Positions 27,520-36,852 of a stretch of 64,000 nucleotides of DNA are shown here, one piece after another. Position 1 is the stretch's first letter. The number at the start of each line of letters is the position of its first letter. This DNA comes from Sphingobium sp. Cam5-1. GTDB taxonomy: Bacteria; Pseudomonadota; Alphaproteobacteria; Sphingomonadales; Sphingomonadaceae. The stretch covers positions 2,606,001 to 2,670,000 of the forward strand of contig NZ_CP065138.1 in the NCBI RefSeq assembly GCF_015693305.1, written 5' to 3'. A program made the translations under genes and the position numbers. A model generated the notes under the pieces. The model made no database searches. It was given only the letters and a program-made list of their open reading frames with translations, and was not told the DNA's origin.

Positions 27520-28347
27520 CTATCCCTTCACGGCCTCATCGATAGCCTTCAACTTCGCCAGCAGCGGCCCCATCCACTCCAACGGCAGCATGACAGGCCC
27601 ATCCGAAGGCGCTCGATCCGGATCATCATGCGCCTCGGCAAATACCGCCGCAACGCCCGCAGCGACCGCACTGCGCGCCAGCACCGGCGCAAATTCCCGC
27701 TGACCACCCGAAGCTGACCCTAGGCCGCCCGGCTGCTGCACGGAATGGGTTGCATCAAACACCACCGGATAGCCGGTCTCACCCATCACCGGCAGCGACC
27801 GCATATCGCTGACCAGCGTATTATAGCCAAAGCTCGCCCCGCGCTCCGTCAGCAATATGCGCTCATTGCCGGTGGAGGCGACCTTCTGCGCCACCGCCGC
27901 CATGTCCCAGGGGGCAAGGAACTGCCCCTTCTTCACATTGACCACAGCCCCAGTCCGCCCAGCCGCCAGCAACAAGTCCGTCTGGCGACACAGGAATGCC
28001 GGGATCTGCAATATATCCACCGCCTGCGCCGCCGCCTCCACTTGCCCCGCCTCATGCACATCGGTCAGCACCGGACAGCCCAACTGCGTCTTCACCTCAG
28101 CCAGTATCGACAGCCCCGCATCGATCCCCACGCCACGCTGGCCCGACACCGAAGTCCGGTTCGCCTTGTCGAAGGAGGATTTGAAGATGAACGGCACGCC
28201 CGCCATCCGGGCAATTTCCGCCAACTTCTCCGCCATCATCATCGCATGATCGCGGCTCTCAATCTGGCAGGGGCCGGAAATCAGGACGAACGGCAGATCG
28301 TTGCCGATCGTAACTGGCCCAACGGAAACATGGCGTTGCTGTGTCAT
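27520..28347 (-). CDS. kdsA: 3-deoxy-8-phosphooctulonate synthase (KDO-8-P synthase)
   Basis: 275-aa TIM-barrel enzyme that condenses PEP with arabinose-5-phosphate on the way to LPS Kdo. Family landmarks are LISGPCQIESRDHAMMMAEKL, FKSSFDKANRTS, VLTDVHEAGQ, IPAFLCRQTDLL, NVKKGQFLAPWDM and VFDATHSVQQPGG. The start MTQQRHVSV at 28347 has a matching length and is five nt after the stop of a small phospholipase-A2-like gene on the same strand. Confidence 0.96.
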   Translation of the reverse strand: MTQQRHVSVGPVTIGNDLPFVLISGPCQIESRDHAMMMAEKLAEIARMAGVPFIFKSSFDKANRTSVSGQRGVGIDAGLSILAEVKTQLGCPVLTDVHEAGQVEAAAQAVDILQIPAFLCRQTDLLLAAGRTGAVVNVKKGQFLAPWDMAAVAQKVASTGNERILLTERGASFGYNTLVSDMRSLPVMGETGYPVVFDATHSVQQPGGLGSASGGQREFAPVLARSAVAAGVAAVFAEAHDDPDRAPSDGPVMLPLEWMGPLLAKLKAIDEAVKG

Positions 28348-28352
28348 GCCGC

Positions 28353-28646
28353 TCACTTCGGCGCTTTCGCAAAACGGCGCAAGAGCTGTCCCCGCCAAAG
28401 CCCCTTGCCGGGATGATAGTTCCAGCAGAACCAGCCGAACAGCAGGCAGGCGAGCAGCGCAGGCAGCGCCATCGGATCGCTATTGTCGCGCATATGCTGA
28501 TAAAAGGCTAAATCCGCCCTCCACCGGTCCCGCTCACTGCCGCCGCCATTGATGCCATAGGCATTGTCATGTTTCCGGCAGCCGATGTTTCGGTTGTATT
28601 TGCGGTGATCTATGAAATAGCAGTAGTCGCGTTCGGGTGTCGTCAT
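28353..28646 (-). CDS. Small phospholipase-A2-like membrane protein
   Basis: 97 aa. Residues 23-31 (CRKHDNAYG) match the catalytic C-x2-HD-x2-Y-G signature of secreted and parvoviral phospholipase A2 folds (His26-Asp27), and the following basic helix SERDRWRADLAFYQHM fits that fold. A single hydrophobic helix spans about residues 58-77 near the C-terminus. It is the first gene before kdsA. Its ATG is only six nt from the ATG of a divergent hydrolase, so the promoters must overlap the coding regions or one start is misplaced. Enzymatic activity is an inference from the motif. Confidence 0.6.
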   Translation of the reverse strand: MTTPERDYCYFIDHRKYNRNIGCRKHDNAYGINGGGSERDRWRADLAFYQHMRDNSDPMALPALLACLLFGWFCWNYHPGKGLWRGQLLRRFAKAPK

Positions 28647-28652
28647 GGCCCG

Positions 28653-29795
28653 ATGTGGAACAGGGCCGTGCAGAAGTTCAAGCGTAAAGTCTTCTACCTT
28701 GGCGGATTTGATCCGCGTGGGGTGCGTTTTTATCACCAACTCTATCGGGAGCAGGCGGAACGCTATGCGCGCCTCTCGGGCGAGCAGGTGGAGGTAAGCG
28801 CGCGCCGGGCAGGCCCGGCCTCGTCGGCCATCTGGACCGTTACCAACCACAGCGCCGGGGTCGAAACCGACTACGAATTTCTCCGTTGGGAGGATCTGGT
28901 CGGCAAGGTGTGGATCCGCAATCCGCTGCTCCTCGCATGGCGATCGATCGCCACCTACGCCGCCCACGCCCGGCACATGCAGTTCCTGCGGATGCGCAGG
29001 CTGCGGCCCGGCCCCGTGATTACCATCCTATACCCGCCGCTGCTCGCCATCCTTATCCCGCTCGCGCTGGCGTTGATCCCCGCTTTGCTGTTGTCGCTGC
29101 TTATGCCCATCTGGGCGGCAGCGCTGATCGGCATCGGTATCAGCACCCTGCTTTCGAGCCGATTGCTTAACAAACTAATCGTCCCCTGGCTGCTGCGCTT
29201 CATGTATTACAACCACAGCGTCGCAGCGCGCGGTCCCGGTGAGGAAATGGACGCCCGCCTCGATCATTTCGCCGCCAGCATTGCGCAGGAGATCGACGGC
29301 CCGTGGGACGAAGTCATCTTCGCCTCCCACAGCAACGGCACCATCTACGCCATGAGCGTTCTTCGCCGCATATTGGAACTGCGCGAGGGCAGACCGCTAC
29401 CGGACAACTTCACCGCCCTGACGCTCGGCCAAGTCGTCCCCGTCATCGCCCTCCGCAAGGACGCGCGCTGGTATCATGCCGACCTGAAGGCGCTGGACGA
29501 GGGGCAGTTCCGCCTCGTCGATTTCTCAGCGCCCCCCGACGGCGCCGCCTATCATGACGTCCACCCGATCCGGCTGGTTTCCGATCGCTGCGCCGCCCGC
29601 GTTGACCTGCTTTCGCCGCGCTTCCACCTCTTCTACGATCCGGAAAATTATCATAGCGGCTGGTCGAACAAATATGAGGCGCATTTCGACTATCTGCGCG
29701 TCGGCGACCGCCTGTCCCCCGTCGATTACGTCAGCCTGACCGCAGGCCGCCGCACCATCGACGAAGCCATCGCCGCATTCAGGGCCATCCCGTGA
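28653..29795 (+). CDS. Membrane-anchored alpha/beta-hydrolase-like protein
   Basis: 380-aa protein I cannot place in a named family. Two hydrophobic helices lie at about 121-165 (PPLLAILIPLALALIPALLL and the next stretch). The nucleophile-elbow-like motif IFASHSNGTIYA at about 225-236 has Ser in S-H-S-N-G, a variant of G-x-S-x-G. A late HxLFYDPENYHSGW segment may hold the catalytic His. Start ATG 28653 precedes the conserved-looking RKVFYLGGFDPRG. The stop overlaps the P450 start (GTGA), and a PLA2-like gene is divergent, which points to lipid or ester chemistry. Confidence 0.65.
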   Translation: MWNRAVQKFKRKVFYLGGFDPRGVRFYHQLYREQAERYARLSGEQVEVSARRAGPASSAIWTVTNHSAGVETDYEFLRWEDLVGKVWIRNPLLLAWRSIATYAAHARHMQFLRMRRLRPGPVITILYPPLLAILIPLALALIPALLLSLLMPIWAAALIGIGISTLLSSRLLNKLIVPWLLRFMYYNHSVAARGPGEEMDARLDHFAASIAQEIDGPWDEVIFASHSNGTIYAMSVLRRILELREGRPLPDNFTALTLGQVVPVIALRKDARWYHADLKALDEGQFRLVDFSAPPDGAAYHDVHPIRLVSDRCAARVDLLSPRFHLFYDPENYHSGWSNKYEAHFDYLRVGDRLSPVDYVSLTAGRRTIDEAIAAFRAIP

Positions 29796-31156
29796 CCGAA
29801 CCCTTCACGCCTCCCTATCCGCAGCCGCCCCGGACCAAGCGCGGCCTGATGAAGCGCTTCCTGCGCGGCTGGCACAGCTGGATTCATGTGCTGTTCGAAA
29901 AAAGCTACACGATGAAGCTGGGCGAAATCCGCATGCCCGGCCAGATCATGTACATCGCCAATGAACTGCCCCTGGTGGACAAGGTGCTACGCGGCGGAAC
30001 CGCCTTTCCCAAGCATCGCGAACTGGGGCGCAACCTCTCGCCGCTCATCGGCAACAGCGTCTTTTCTGCCAATGGCGAGGATTGGGAAAGCCAGCGCGCG
30101 ATGGTGAACCCGGCCTTTGCCCATACCGCGCTGCACCGCTCCATGCCGCTGATGGTCGCCGCAGCGGACGATCTGCTCGCTCGCATCGATGCCGCCGACC
30201 GGACCAAGCCGGTCGACATCGACCCGATGATGACCCATGTCGCGGCCGACATCATCTTCCGCACGCTCTTCTCCGAAGCTTTGGACGAGCACCGCTCCAA
30301 CATCATCCACAACGCCTTCGGCAAGTTTCAGCGCTACGCCCACAGTGCCTCGATGCTGCGGCTCTACGGCTTCCCCGCGCGCTGGTTCGAACAACGGTCA
30401 CTCAAGCCCGCCAAGGCGATCCACGACGTGTTCCGCCCGATCGTGGAGGCCCGCTATCAGGGCTTCCATGAGCGCGGGGAATCGCCGCACAAGGACATCC
30501 TCCAGTCGCTGATCGCGGCGAAGCATCCCGAAACCGGTGATCCCTTCACCCTGCAACAGGTGATGGATCAGGTTTCGACCGTCTTCCTCGCGGGCCATGA
30601 AACATCGGCCAGCACCATGACCTGGGCGCTCTACATGCTCGCGGAATGCGCCCATATCCAGAATGCCGCGCGCGCCGAAGTGGTGGCGCTGGCGGGCGAG
30701 GAGGCGCTCACCGCCGCGATGCTCAAGGACATGGGGCATGTCCGCAACATCTTCCGCGAGACGTTGCGCCTCTATCCCCCCGTCGCCTTCTTCCCGCGCG
30801 AAGTGCCTTGCCCCATGCCAATGCGCGACAAGCAGTTGGAGGAAGGGGCGATGCTGGTCGTCGCGCCCTGGCTCACGCAGCGAAACAAGGATAATTGGGG
30901 CTGCCCGCACAGCTTCGATCCCGATCGCTTCGACGATCCCGCCAATGCCGATATGGTGAAACAGGCCTGGTTCCCCTTCGGCCGAGGCCCCCGCGTCTGC
31001 GTCGGCGCAGGCTTCGCCCAGCAGGAGGTGATGACCGTGATCGCCAGCGTCCTGCGCCGCTACCGTCTGTCCGTGCCGGAAGGGTTCAAACCTGAACCGA
31101 TCAGCCGCCTGACGATCCGCCCGAGGACGGGCATGAAGCTGATGTTCAGAACCTAA
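29792..31156 (+). CDS. Cytochrome P450
   Basis: 454-aa P450 monooxygenase. Visible features are the I-helix oxygen-binding motif AGHETSAS, the K-helix ExxR in FRETLRLYPP, the PERF-like DRFDDP and the haem loop FGRGPRVCVGAGFA with the Cys ligand at about residue 404. It starts with GTG overlapping the preceding hydrolase stop, so it is translationally coupled. No ferredoxin or reductase gene is adjacent. The substrate could be a fatty acid or terpenoid released by the neighbouring hydrolase, but this is speculation. Confidence 0.93.
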   Translation: MTEPFTPPYPQPPRTKRGLMKRFLRGWHSWIHVLFEKSYTMKLGEIRMPGQIMYIANELPLVDKVLRGGTAFPKHRELGRNLSPLIGNSVFSANGEDWESQRAMVNPAFAHTALHRSMPLMVAAADDLLARIDAADRTKPVDIDPMMTHVAADIIFRTLFSEALDEHRSNIIHNAFGKFQRYAHSASMLRLYGFPARWFEQRSLKPAKAIHDVFRPIVEARYQGFHERGESPHKDILQSLIAAKHPETGDPFTLQQVMDQVSTVFLAGHETSASTMTWALYMLAECAHIQNAARAEVVALAGEEALTAAMLKDMGHVRNIFRETLRLYPPVAFFPREVPCPMPMRDKQLEEGAMLVVAPWLTQRNKDNWGCPHSFDPDRFDDPANADMVKQAWFPFGRGPRVCVGAGFAQQEVMTVIASVLRRYRLSVPEGFKPEPISRLTIRPRTGMKLMFRT

Positions 31157-31162
31157 TTATTC

Positions 31163-31284
31163 CCCTCCCGCAGGCGGGAGGGGTTAGGGGTGGGCGCGAG
31201 CGAAGCGAGCTTCATCGTCAGCCTCCTGAAGTAAGCAGATGTTGCGCGGGCCCACCCCCGGCCCCTCCCGCCTGCGGGAGGGGA
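31163..31284. repeat. Large palindromic element, family D (34-bp arms)
   Basis: 31163-31196 and 31250-31284 are reverse complements with about three mismatches. Each arm carries the internal hairpin core CCTCCCGC/GCGGGAGG that is also found at 10578-10595. The 53-nt middle contains a smaller GCGAGCGAAGCGAGC inverted motif. It separates the convergent P450 and small membrane protein genes. The hairpin-in-hairpin form is REPIN-like. Confidence 0.85.
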
Positions 31285-31296
31285 GAAGAAGTGATC

Positions 31297-31593
31297 CTAC
31301 CCCCTAACCCGCCCAACCATCACCTGTCCCGCCGCACGCTCCCGCACATAACGCCGCTTCAGCACCACGCTCGCCACCAGCAGCGGCACGCCAATCATCA
31401 CGCAAATCGCCCCCAACATCGGCGGCCACAGCCCGAACAGGCTATGCACATCCAGCGCCGACGGGGTCAGCACCAGCAGGAACCCGGCGGTCAGCAGCCA
31501 CAGCCCCCAGCGCCTTGGCCGCACAGCCACCATGCGCATTTCATGCCGGTGCGCCTTGCGCCCTTCCTTGGTGGACAGATCATGATGCTTCAT
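31297..31593 (-). CDS. Small membrane protein, 98 aa
   Basis: Begins with a polar basic part (MKHHDLSTKEGRKAHRHEM), followed by two hydrophobic helices (GLWLLTAGFLLVLTP and MLGAICVMIGVPLLVASVVL) and a basic tail. I do not recognise the family. ATG 31593 is the natural start; a longer frame would run antisense through the TPP riboswitch. It is divergent from the thiamine-regulated operon by about 85 nt. Confidence 0.65.
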   Translation of the reverse strand: MKHHDLSTKEGRKAHRHEMRMVAVRPRRWGLWLLTAGFLLVLTPSALDVHSLFGLWPPMLGAICVMIGVPLLVASVVLKRRYVRERAAGQVMVGRVRG

Positions 31594-31675
31594 CGCTTGC
31601 CATAAAAGCGGCAAAGCGCCCCTTATGTCCAGCGCAATGGGCTGGCGTCGCCTGCACATTTCCGCTATTGCCACC

Positions 31676-31771
31676 CAATCCCCGGGGGACCGCTCACAAG
31701 CGGTTGAGAGGCGGCTGATGTGGCTGCGACCCGCTGAACCTGATCCGGATAAGACCGGCGTAGGGAGGGAC
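31676..31771 (+). promoter_or_regulatory. TPP riboswitch (THI element)
   Basis: Contains the conserved blocks CGGGGGACC, GGTTGAGAGG, GACCCGCTGAACCTGATCCG and GATAAGACCGGCGTAGGGA in the right order, which define the thiamine pyrophosphate aptamer. The 5' TCCC and 3' GGGA close helix P1. It precedes a small membrane protein gene and thiC, and should lower their expression when TPP is abundant. Confidence 0.95.
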
Positions 31772-31792
31772 GGCTTGTCACCGGCAAACCGA

Positions 31793-31825
31793 ATCCTCCT
31801 TCCGCCCAGCGATGAAGAGGAGGAT
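31793..31825 (+). promoter_or_regulatory. Shine-Dalgarno-sequestering hairpin (riboswitch expression platform)
   Basis: ATCCTCCT (31793-31800) is complementary to AGGAGGAT (31818-31825), which includes the AGAGGAGG ribosome binding site of the next gene. CCTCC can instead pair with GGAGG at 31764-31768 in the 3' strand of riboswitch helix P1. TPP binding, by locking P1, should free CCTCC to hide the ribosome site. This mechanism is inferred from complementarity only. Confidence 0.6.
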
Positions 31826-31835
31826 GGAACTGCCG

Positions 31836-34102
<2,267 letters not shown>

Positions 34103-34142
34103 TCTGTCCAAGCCCATGAAATATCATCGCCTGTGAAGAGCG

Positions 34143-34174
34143 TGGCGGGGTATACCTTCTGATATACCCCGCCA
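34143..34174. terminator. Perfect 12-bp palindrome after thiC
   Basis: TGGCGGGGTATA (34143-34154), 8-nt loop, TATACCCCGCCA (34163-34174). No T-run follows on either strand. It may end the thiC transcript or serve as an operator for the small Tat-protein operon that begins 65 nt downstream. Confidence 0.55.
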
Positions 34175-34239
34175 TAGCAGTGCGGTCGGTTCGGCCCAGG
34201 TGGTAGCTTGCCTCAATCCTGAAAAAGAGGAGGCTACCC

Positions 34240-34524
34240 TTGGCTGAGGAACCCACCATTCTGGCTGCGACCGAAGACCGCCGCAACTTCCTGAAAACCT
34301 GCGGGCGGTTCGCTGCGACCGTTCCCCCGGCAATGACGATCATGTTGTCGACCTCCCTGTCGTCACAGGCAATCGCGGCATCGGGCGGCGGCGGCGGCGG
34401 CGGCCCCAAGGGCAATAATGGTGTCGGCAACGGCCCCGATCCCCAGCCTCCGGGCAACCCGCCGATCAATGACGGCCCCGGCACCAGCCCCGGCAATCCG
34501 GGGAACAAGGGCGGCAAACACTGA
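34240..34524 (+). CDS. Small Tat-exported Gly/Pro/Asn-rich protein (possible precursor)
   Basis: 94 aa from TTG 34240, with a very strong AGAGGAGG site six nt upstream; no in-frame ATG exists before the signal. Residues 13-19 (DRRNFLK) form a twin-arginine motif, followed by a long hydrophobic segment and a likely cleavage near AIAA (46-48). The mature part of about 47 residues is poly-Gly followed by Asn/Pro/Gly repeats ending GNKGGKH, with no Cys. The next gene encodes a PqqD-kinase fusion, and such modules act on small peptides or proteins, so this is the natural substrate candidate. The frame of the next gene is open from the CTGA overlap at its stop. Confidence 0.75.
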   Translation: MAEEPTILAATEDRRNFLKTCGRFAATVPPAMTIMLSTSLSSQAIAASGGGGGGGPKGNNGVGNGPDPQPPGNPPINDGPGTSPGNPGNKGGKH

Positions 34525-34583
34525 GCGCCAAGGTTCAGCTGATTGATGGCGAATGGGCGGAGCGCCCTCATGGGGCGGAATTG

Positions 34584-35684
34584 ATGCTGCGCCTTACACC
34601 CGGGACTTCGATGACCTTCATCGGCGATCAGCCGGTGATCGTTTCGCAGTCCCGGCACGCCATTTATGAACTGAACCAGATAGCAGGCTATATCGGATGC
34701 CGCCTTGAGGACGGGGTGTCCCTGTCGCAACTTGCGCAGGAAGTCGCCGACCGGGGCGTCGATCAGGCCGCGTCCATGCTCGACACGGTGCTGGCGGAAT
34801 GGTCCCACTCCGGGCTGGTCCGCGCCACTGCCCGCCCGCCCGCATCCGCGCCCATCCTGATGCAATCCATATCGCTCGGTGGTCGCGCCCTCACGCTGCG
34901 CTATCATGACGAGGCGCTGGTACGGCACGTGGCGCCGCTTTTCGCCCATCTTCAAACGGATGCGGCCTCAACGCCACCCTCCACCATCTATCATCTCTGG
35001 CAAAGCAACGGGCTTTGCCTCTTCAGCCGTGATGCGGGCGATGCCTCCGTCCTGCAACTCCATCAGGCCGCCACCCTGGTCAAGGCGCGGATCATCCAGG
35101 ACATCATCGATGATCCCCGCTGGAACCTGGCGCTGCATGCGGGCTGCGTCAGCCGCAATGGAAAGGCGCTCCTGCTGACCGGGCCTCCGGGCGCGGGGAA
35201 GACGACCCTGACCTCGTGGCTGATCGGCAGCGGCTTTGCCTATCATGGCGATGACATCAGCATGCTAAGACCAGACGGCCAAGTGCTGGGCCTTCCCTTT
35301 CTGCCAACCGTCAAATCTGGCGCCTGGCCGATGATGGCCGCGCGCTACCCGGGGCAGCTTCAGCCGCTGATCCACTGGCGGCCCGATGGGCGGCGGGTGC
35401 GTTACCTCGCCTTGTCACCGCCATCAGGGCAAGCGCCCCTGCCGGTGGGCTGGATCTTGAAGCTGCGGCGGACGAAGGGCGCGCCCGCGCGCCTGATCCC
35501 GCAACGCCCCACTGCACTGGTCAAGCATTTGCTCTCCGAAGCCGCCTCGTGCAGCGGAGAGGCGAGCCGCCCCGCGATCGACAGCCTGATCCGCGCCGTC
35601 GGCGGCGCCCGGACCTGCGAACTGGAATATGACGATCTGGATGAAGCGGCCGCGCTGCTGGGGGTATTTTGTGATCCGGCTTGA
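34584..35684 (+). CDS. PqqD-like and HPr-kinase-like fusion protein
   Basis: 366 aa. The first 80 residues resemble PqqD, the RiPP peptide-binding chaperone (LRLTPG, IYELNQIAGYIGCRLEDGVS and LSQLAQEVADRGV). The rest resembles HPr kinase/phosphorylase: ALHAGCVSRNGKALLLTGPPG starts the Walker A segment GPPGAGKTT at about 199-207, followed by YHGDDISML in the Walker B position. Loss of the bifunctional HPrK C-terminal motif fits a kinase acting on a non-HPr target. ATG 34584 follows GGGCGG; the frame remains open back to CTG 34521 at the end of the Tat-protein gene, so a longer protein is possible. The next gene overlaps it by 14 nt. Confidence 0.75.
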   Translation: MLRLTPGTSMTFIGDQPVIVSQSRHAIYELNQIAGYIGCRLEDGVSLSQLAQEVADRGVDQAASMLDTVLAEWSHSGLVRATARPPASAPILMQSISLGGRALTLRYHDEALVRHVAPLFAHLQTDAASTPPSTIYHLWQSNGLCLFSRDAGDASVLQLHQAATLVKARIIQDIIDDPRWNLALHAGCVSRNGKALLLTGPPGAGKTTLTSWLIGSGFAYHGDDISMLRPDGQVLGLPFLPTVKSGAWPMMAARYPGQLQPLIHWRPDGRRVRYLALSPPSGQAPLPVGWILKLRRTKGAPARLIPQRPTALVKHLLSEAASCSGEASRPAIDSLIRAVGGARTCELEYDDLDEAAALLGVFCDPA

Positions 35685-36738
35685 TCACCTAAATGGCTTA
35701 TTGTCCTGCCTGCGGGGTCAAACACCCTCGCATGCCGATTGGCCGCGTATCATTGCGCTCGCCAACAAGACCTTGTGCAGCCCCGCCGTGGCCGCGCGGC
35801 TTAGAAAAGCCGGACGCTTTCCCGCACTGCCATCGGATGTCGCGACATTTTTTGCCGAGATGGAAAGGCGCAATGGCGACCGTAACGATCGCATCATGGC
35901 GCAACTGGACGAAGCCGCCGCGACGATGAACGCGGCCGGTGTGTCGCCGATCCTGCTGAAGGGCACGGCATGGCTGGCTCATGCGCCACCGGACGAACGT
36001 GCCGCCCGGATGCTGGCGGACATCGACCTGATGGTGCCCGCCGATCGTTTCCTGCCCATGATCGATCAACTGCGCGGCATCGGCTACTGCCCCGACAGCC
36101 CCGATCCCCAGCCCGGAGTGCCCGTTGTCCTCTCGCGCCCGCAGGATACGGCGACGATCGACCTTCACTCCGATTATGGCAGCGCCAACACGCTCTCCTA
36201 TAGCTTTGATGACCTGGCGCAAAATGCCGCCCTGCTGGAACTGGCGGGCGGGATAGTCCTGCTGCCATCGCCGGTTGCATGCACCGCGATATTGCTGCTG
36301 CATGACCAGTTGAAGGGGAGGGACTATTTGCGCGGCCGGATCGACCTGCGCCACCTGCTCGACATGCAGTCCTTCGCCAGCCGCTTCCAGCAGGATGATT
36401 GGGATGAGCTGAACCGGCATTTTCAGTCCGGCTATGCCCGCAACGCGATGCGCACCCAATTGCTCACGGCGCGCAAGTTGCTCGGCATGGAAGTGCCACG
36501 CGCCCTGACGCGGGGAATCCGTGCGCGGCTCCAATATATACGACGGCTCGCCCAGTTGCGCTGGCCCGGCCTGGCGCCCTTTCTGACCTTCCTGTCCCTC
36601 CTCGATCCCAGTTATGTCCTCGCCCGACGAGCCGCCCGAAGGACGCTGCTCGATGGCGAGCCGATCGCGGCCTCCGGACTGCCCAGGCGTGAAAGCCTGG
36701 AACGGCTGTTCATCCGCAACGAACTGGGGAAAATATAG
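35671..36738 (+). CDS. NTP_transf_5-family nucleotidyltransferase-like protein
   Basis: 355 aa. ILLKGTAWLAHA at about 93-104 and MLADIDLMVP at about 113-122 are the K-G and D-x-D signatures of uncharacterised nucleotidyltransferases (PF14907), found beside lasso-peptide and HPr-rel kinase genes. A later IDLHSDYG adds another acidic-His motif. GTG 35671 is set by GGGGGT six nt upstream and overlaps the kinase gene, so coupling is tight. Substrate unknown; a nucleotidyl or phosphosugar transfer onto the product of the neighbouring kinase is plausible. Confidence 0.8.
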   Translation: MIRLDHLNGLLSCLRGQTPSHADWPRIIALANKTLCSPAVAARLRKAGRFPALPSDVATFFAEMERRNGDRNDRIMAQLDEAAATMNAAGVSPILLKGTAWLAHAPPDERAARMLADIDLMVPADRFLPMIDQLRGIGYCPDSPDPQPGVPVVLSRPQDTATIDLHSDYGSANTLSYSFDDLAQNAALLELAGGIVLLPSPVACTAILLLHDQLKGRDYLRGRIDLRHLLDMQSFASRFQQDDWDELNRHFQSGYARNAMRTQLLTARKLLGMEVPRALTRGIRARLQYIRRLAQLRWPGLAPFLTFLSLLDPSYVLARRAARRTLLDGEPIAASGLPRRESLERLFIRNELGKI

Positions 36739-36852
36739 GAAAGGCCCTGCTGTCCTTTCACCATTTGGACGTACTCCCTCCGCCACCGCCCCCAGGACCG
36801 TCAATTGGATTAAGAGGGGCGGCACCCTGATCGGAAGGGAGGAGGGCTGCCA

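Noticed and set aside
34240..36738. Lasso-peptide biosynthetic cluster
   Set aside because: PqqD, kinase and nucleotidyltransferase fit, but there is no asparagine-synthetase-like cyclase, no transglutaminase-like protease, and the small protein has a Tat signal rather than a lasso leader.
36758..36852. Second Gly-rich or Pro-rich small peptide between the nucleotidyltransferase and DUF4838 genes
   Set aside because: A Pro-rich plus-strand frame and a Gly-rich minus-strand frame are just a CCG-rich stretch; neither has a ribosome site at a useful distance.
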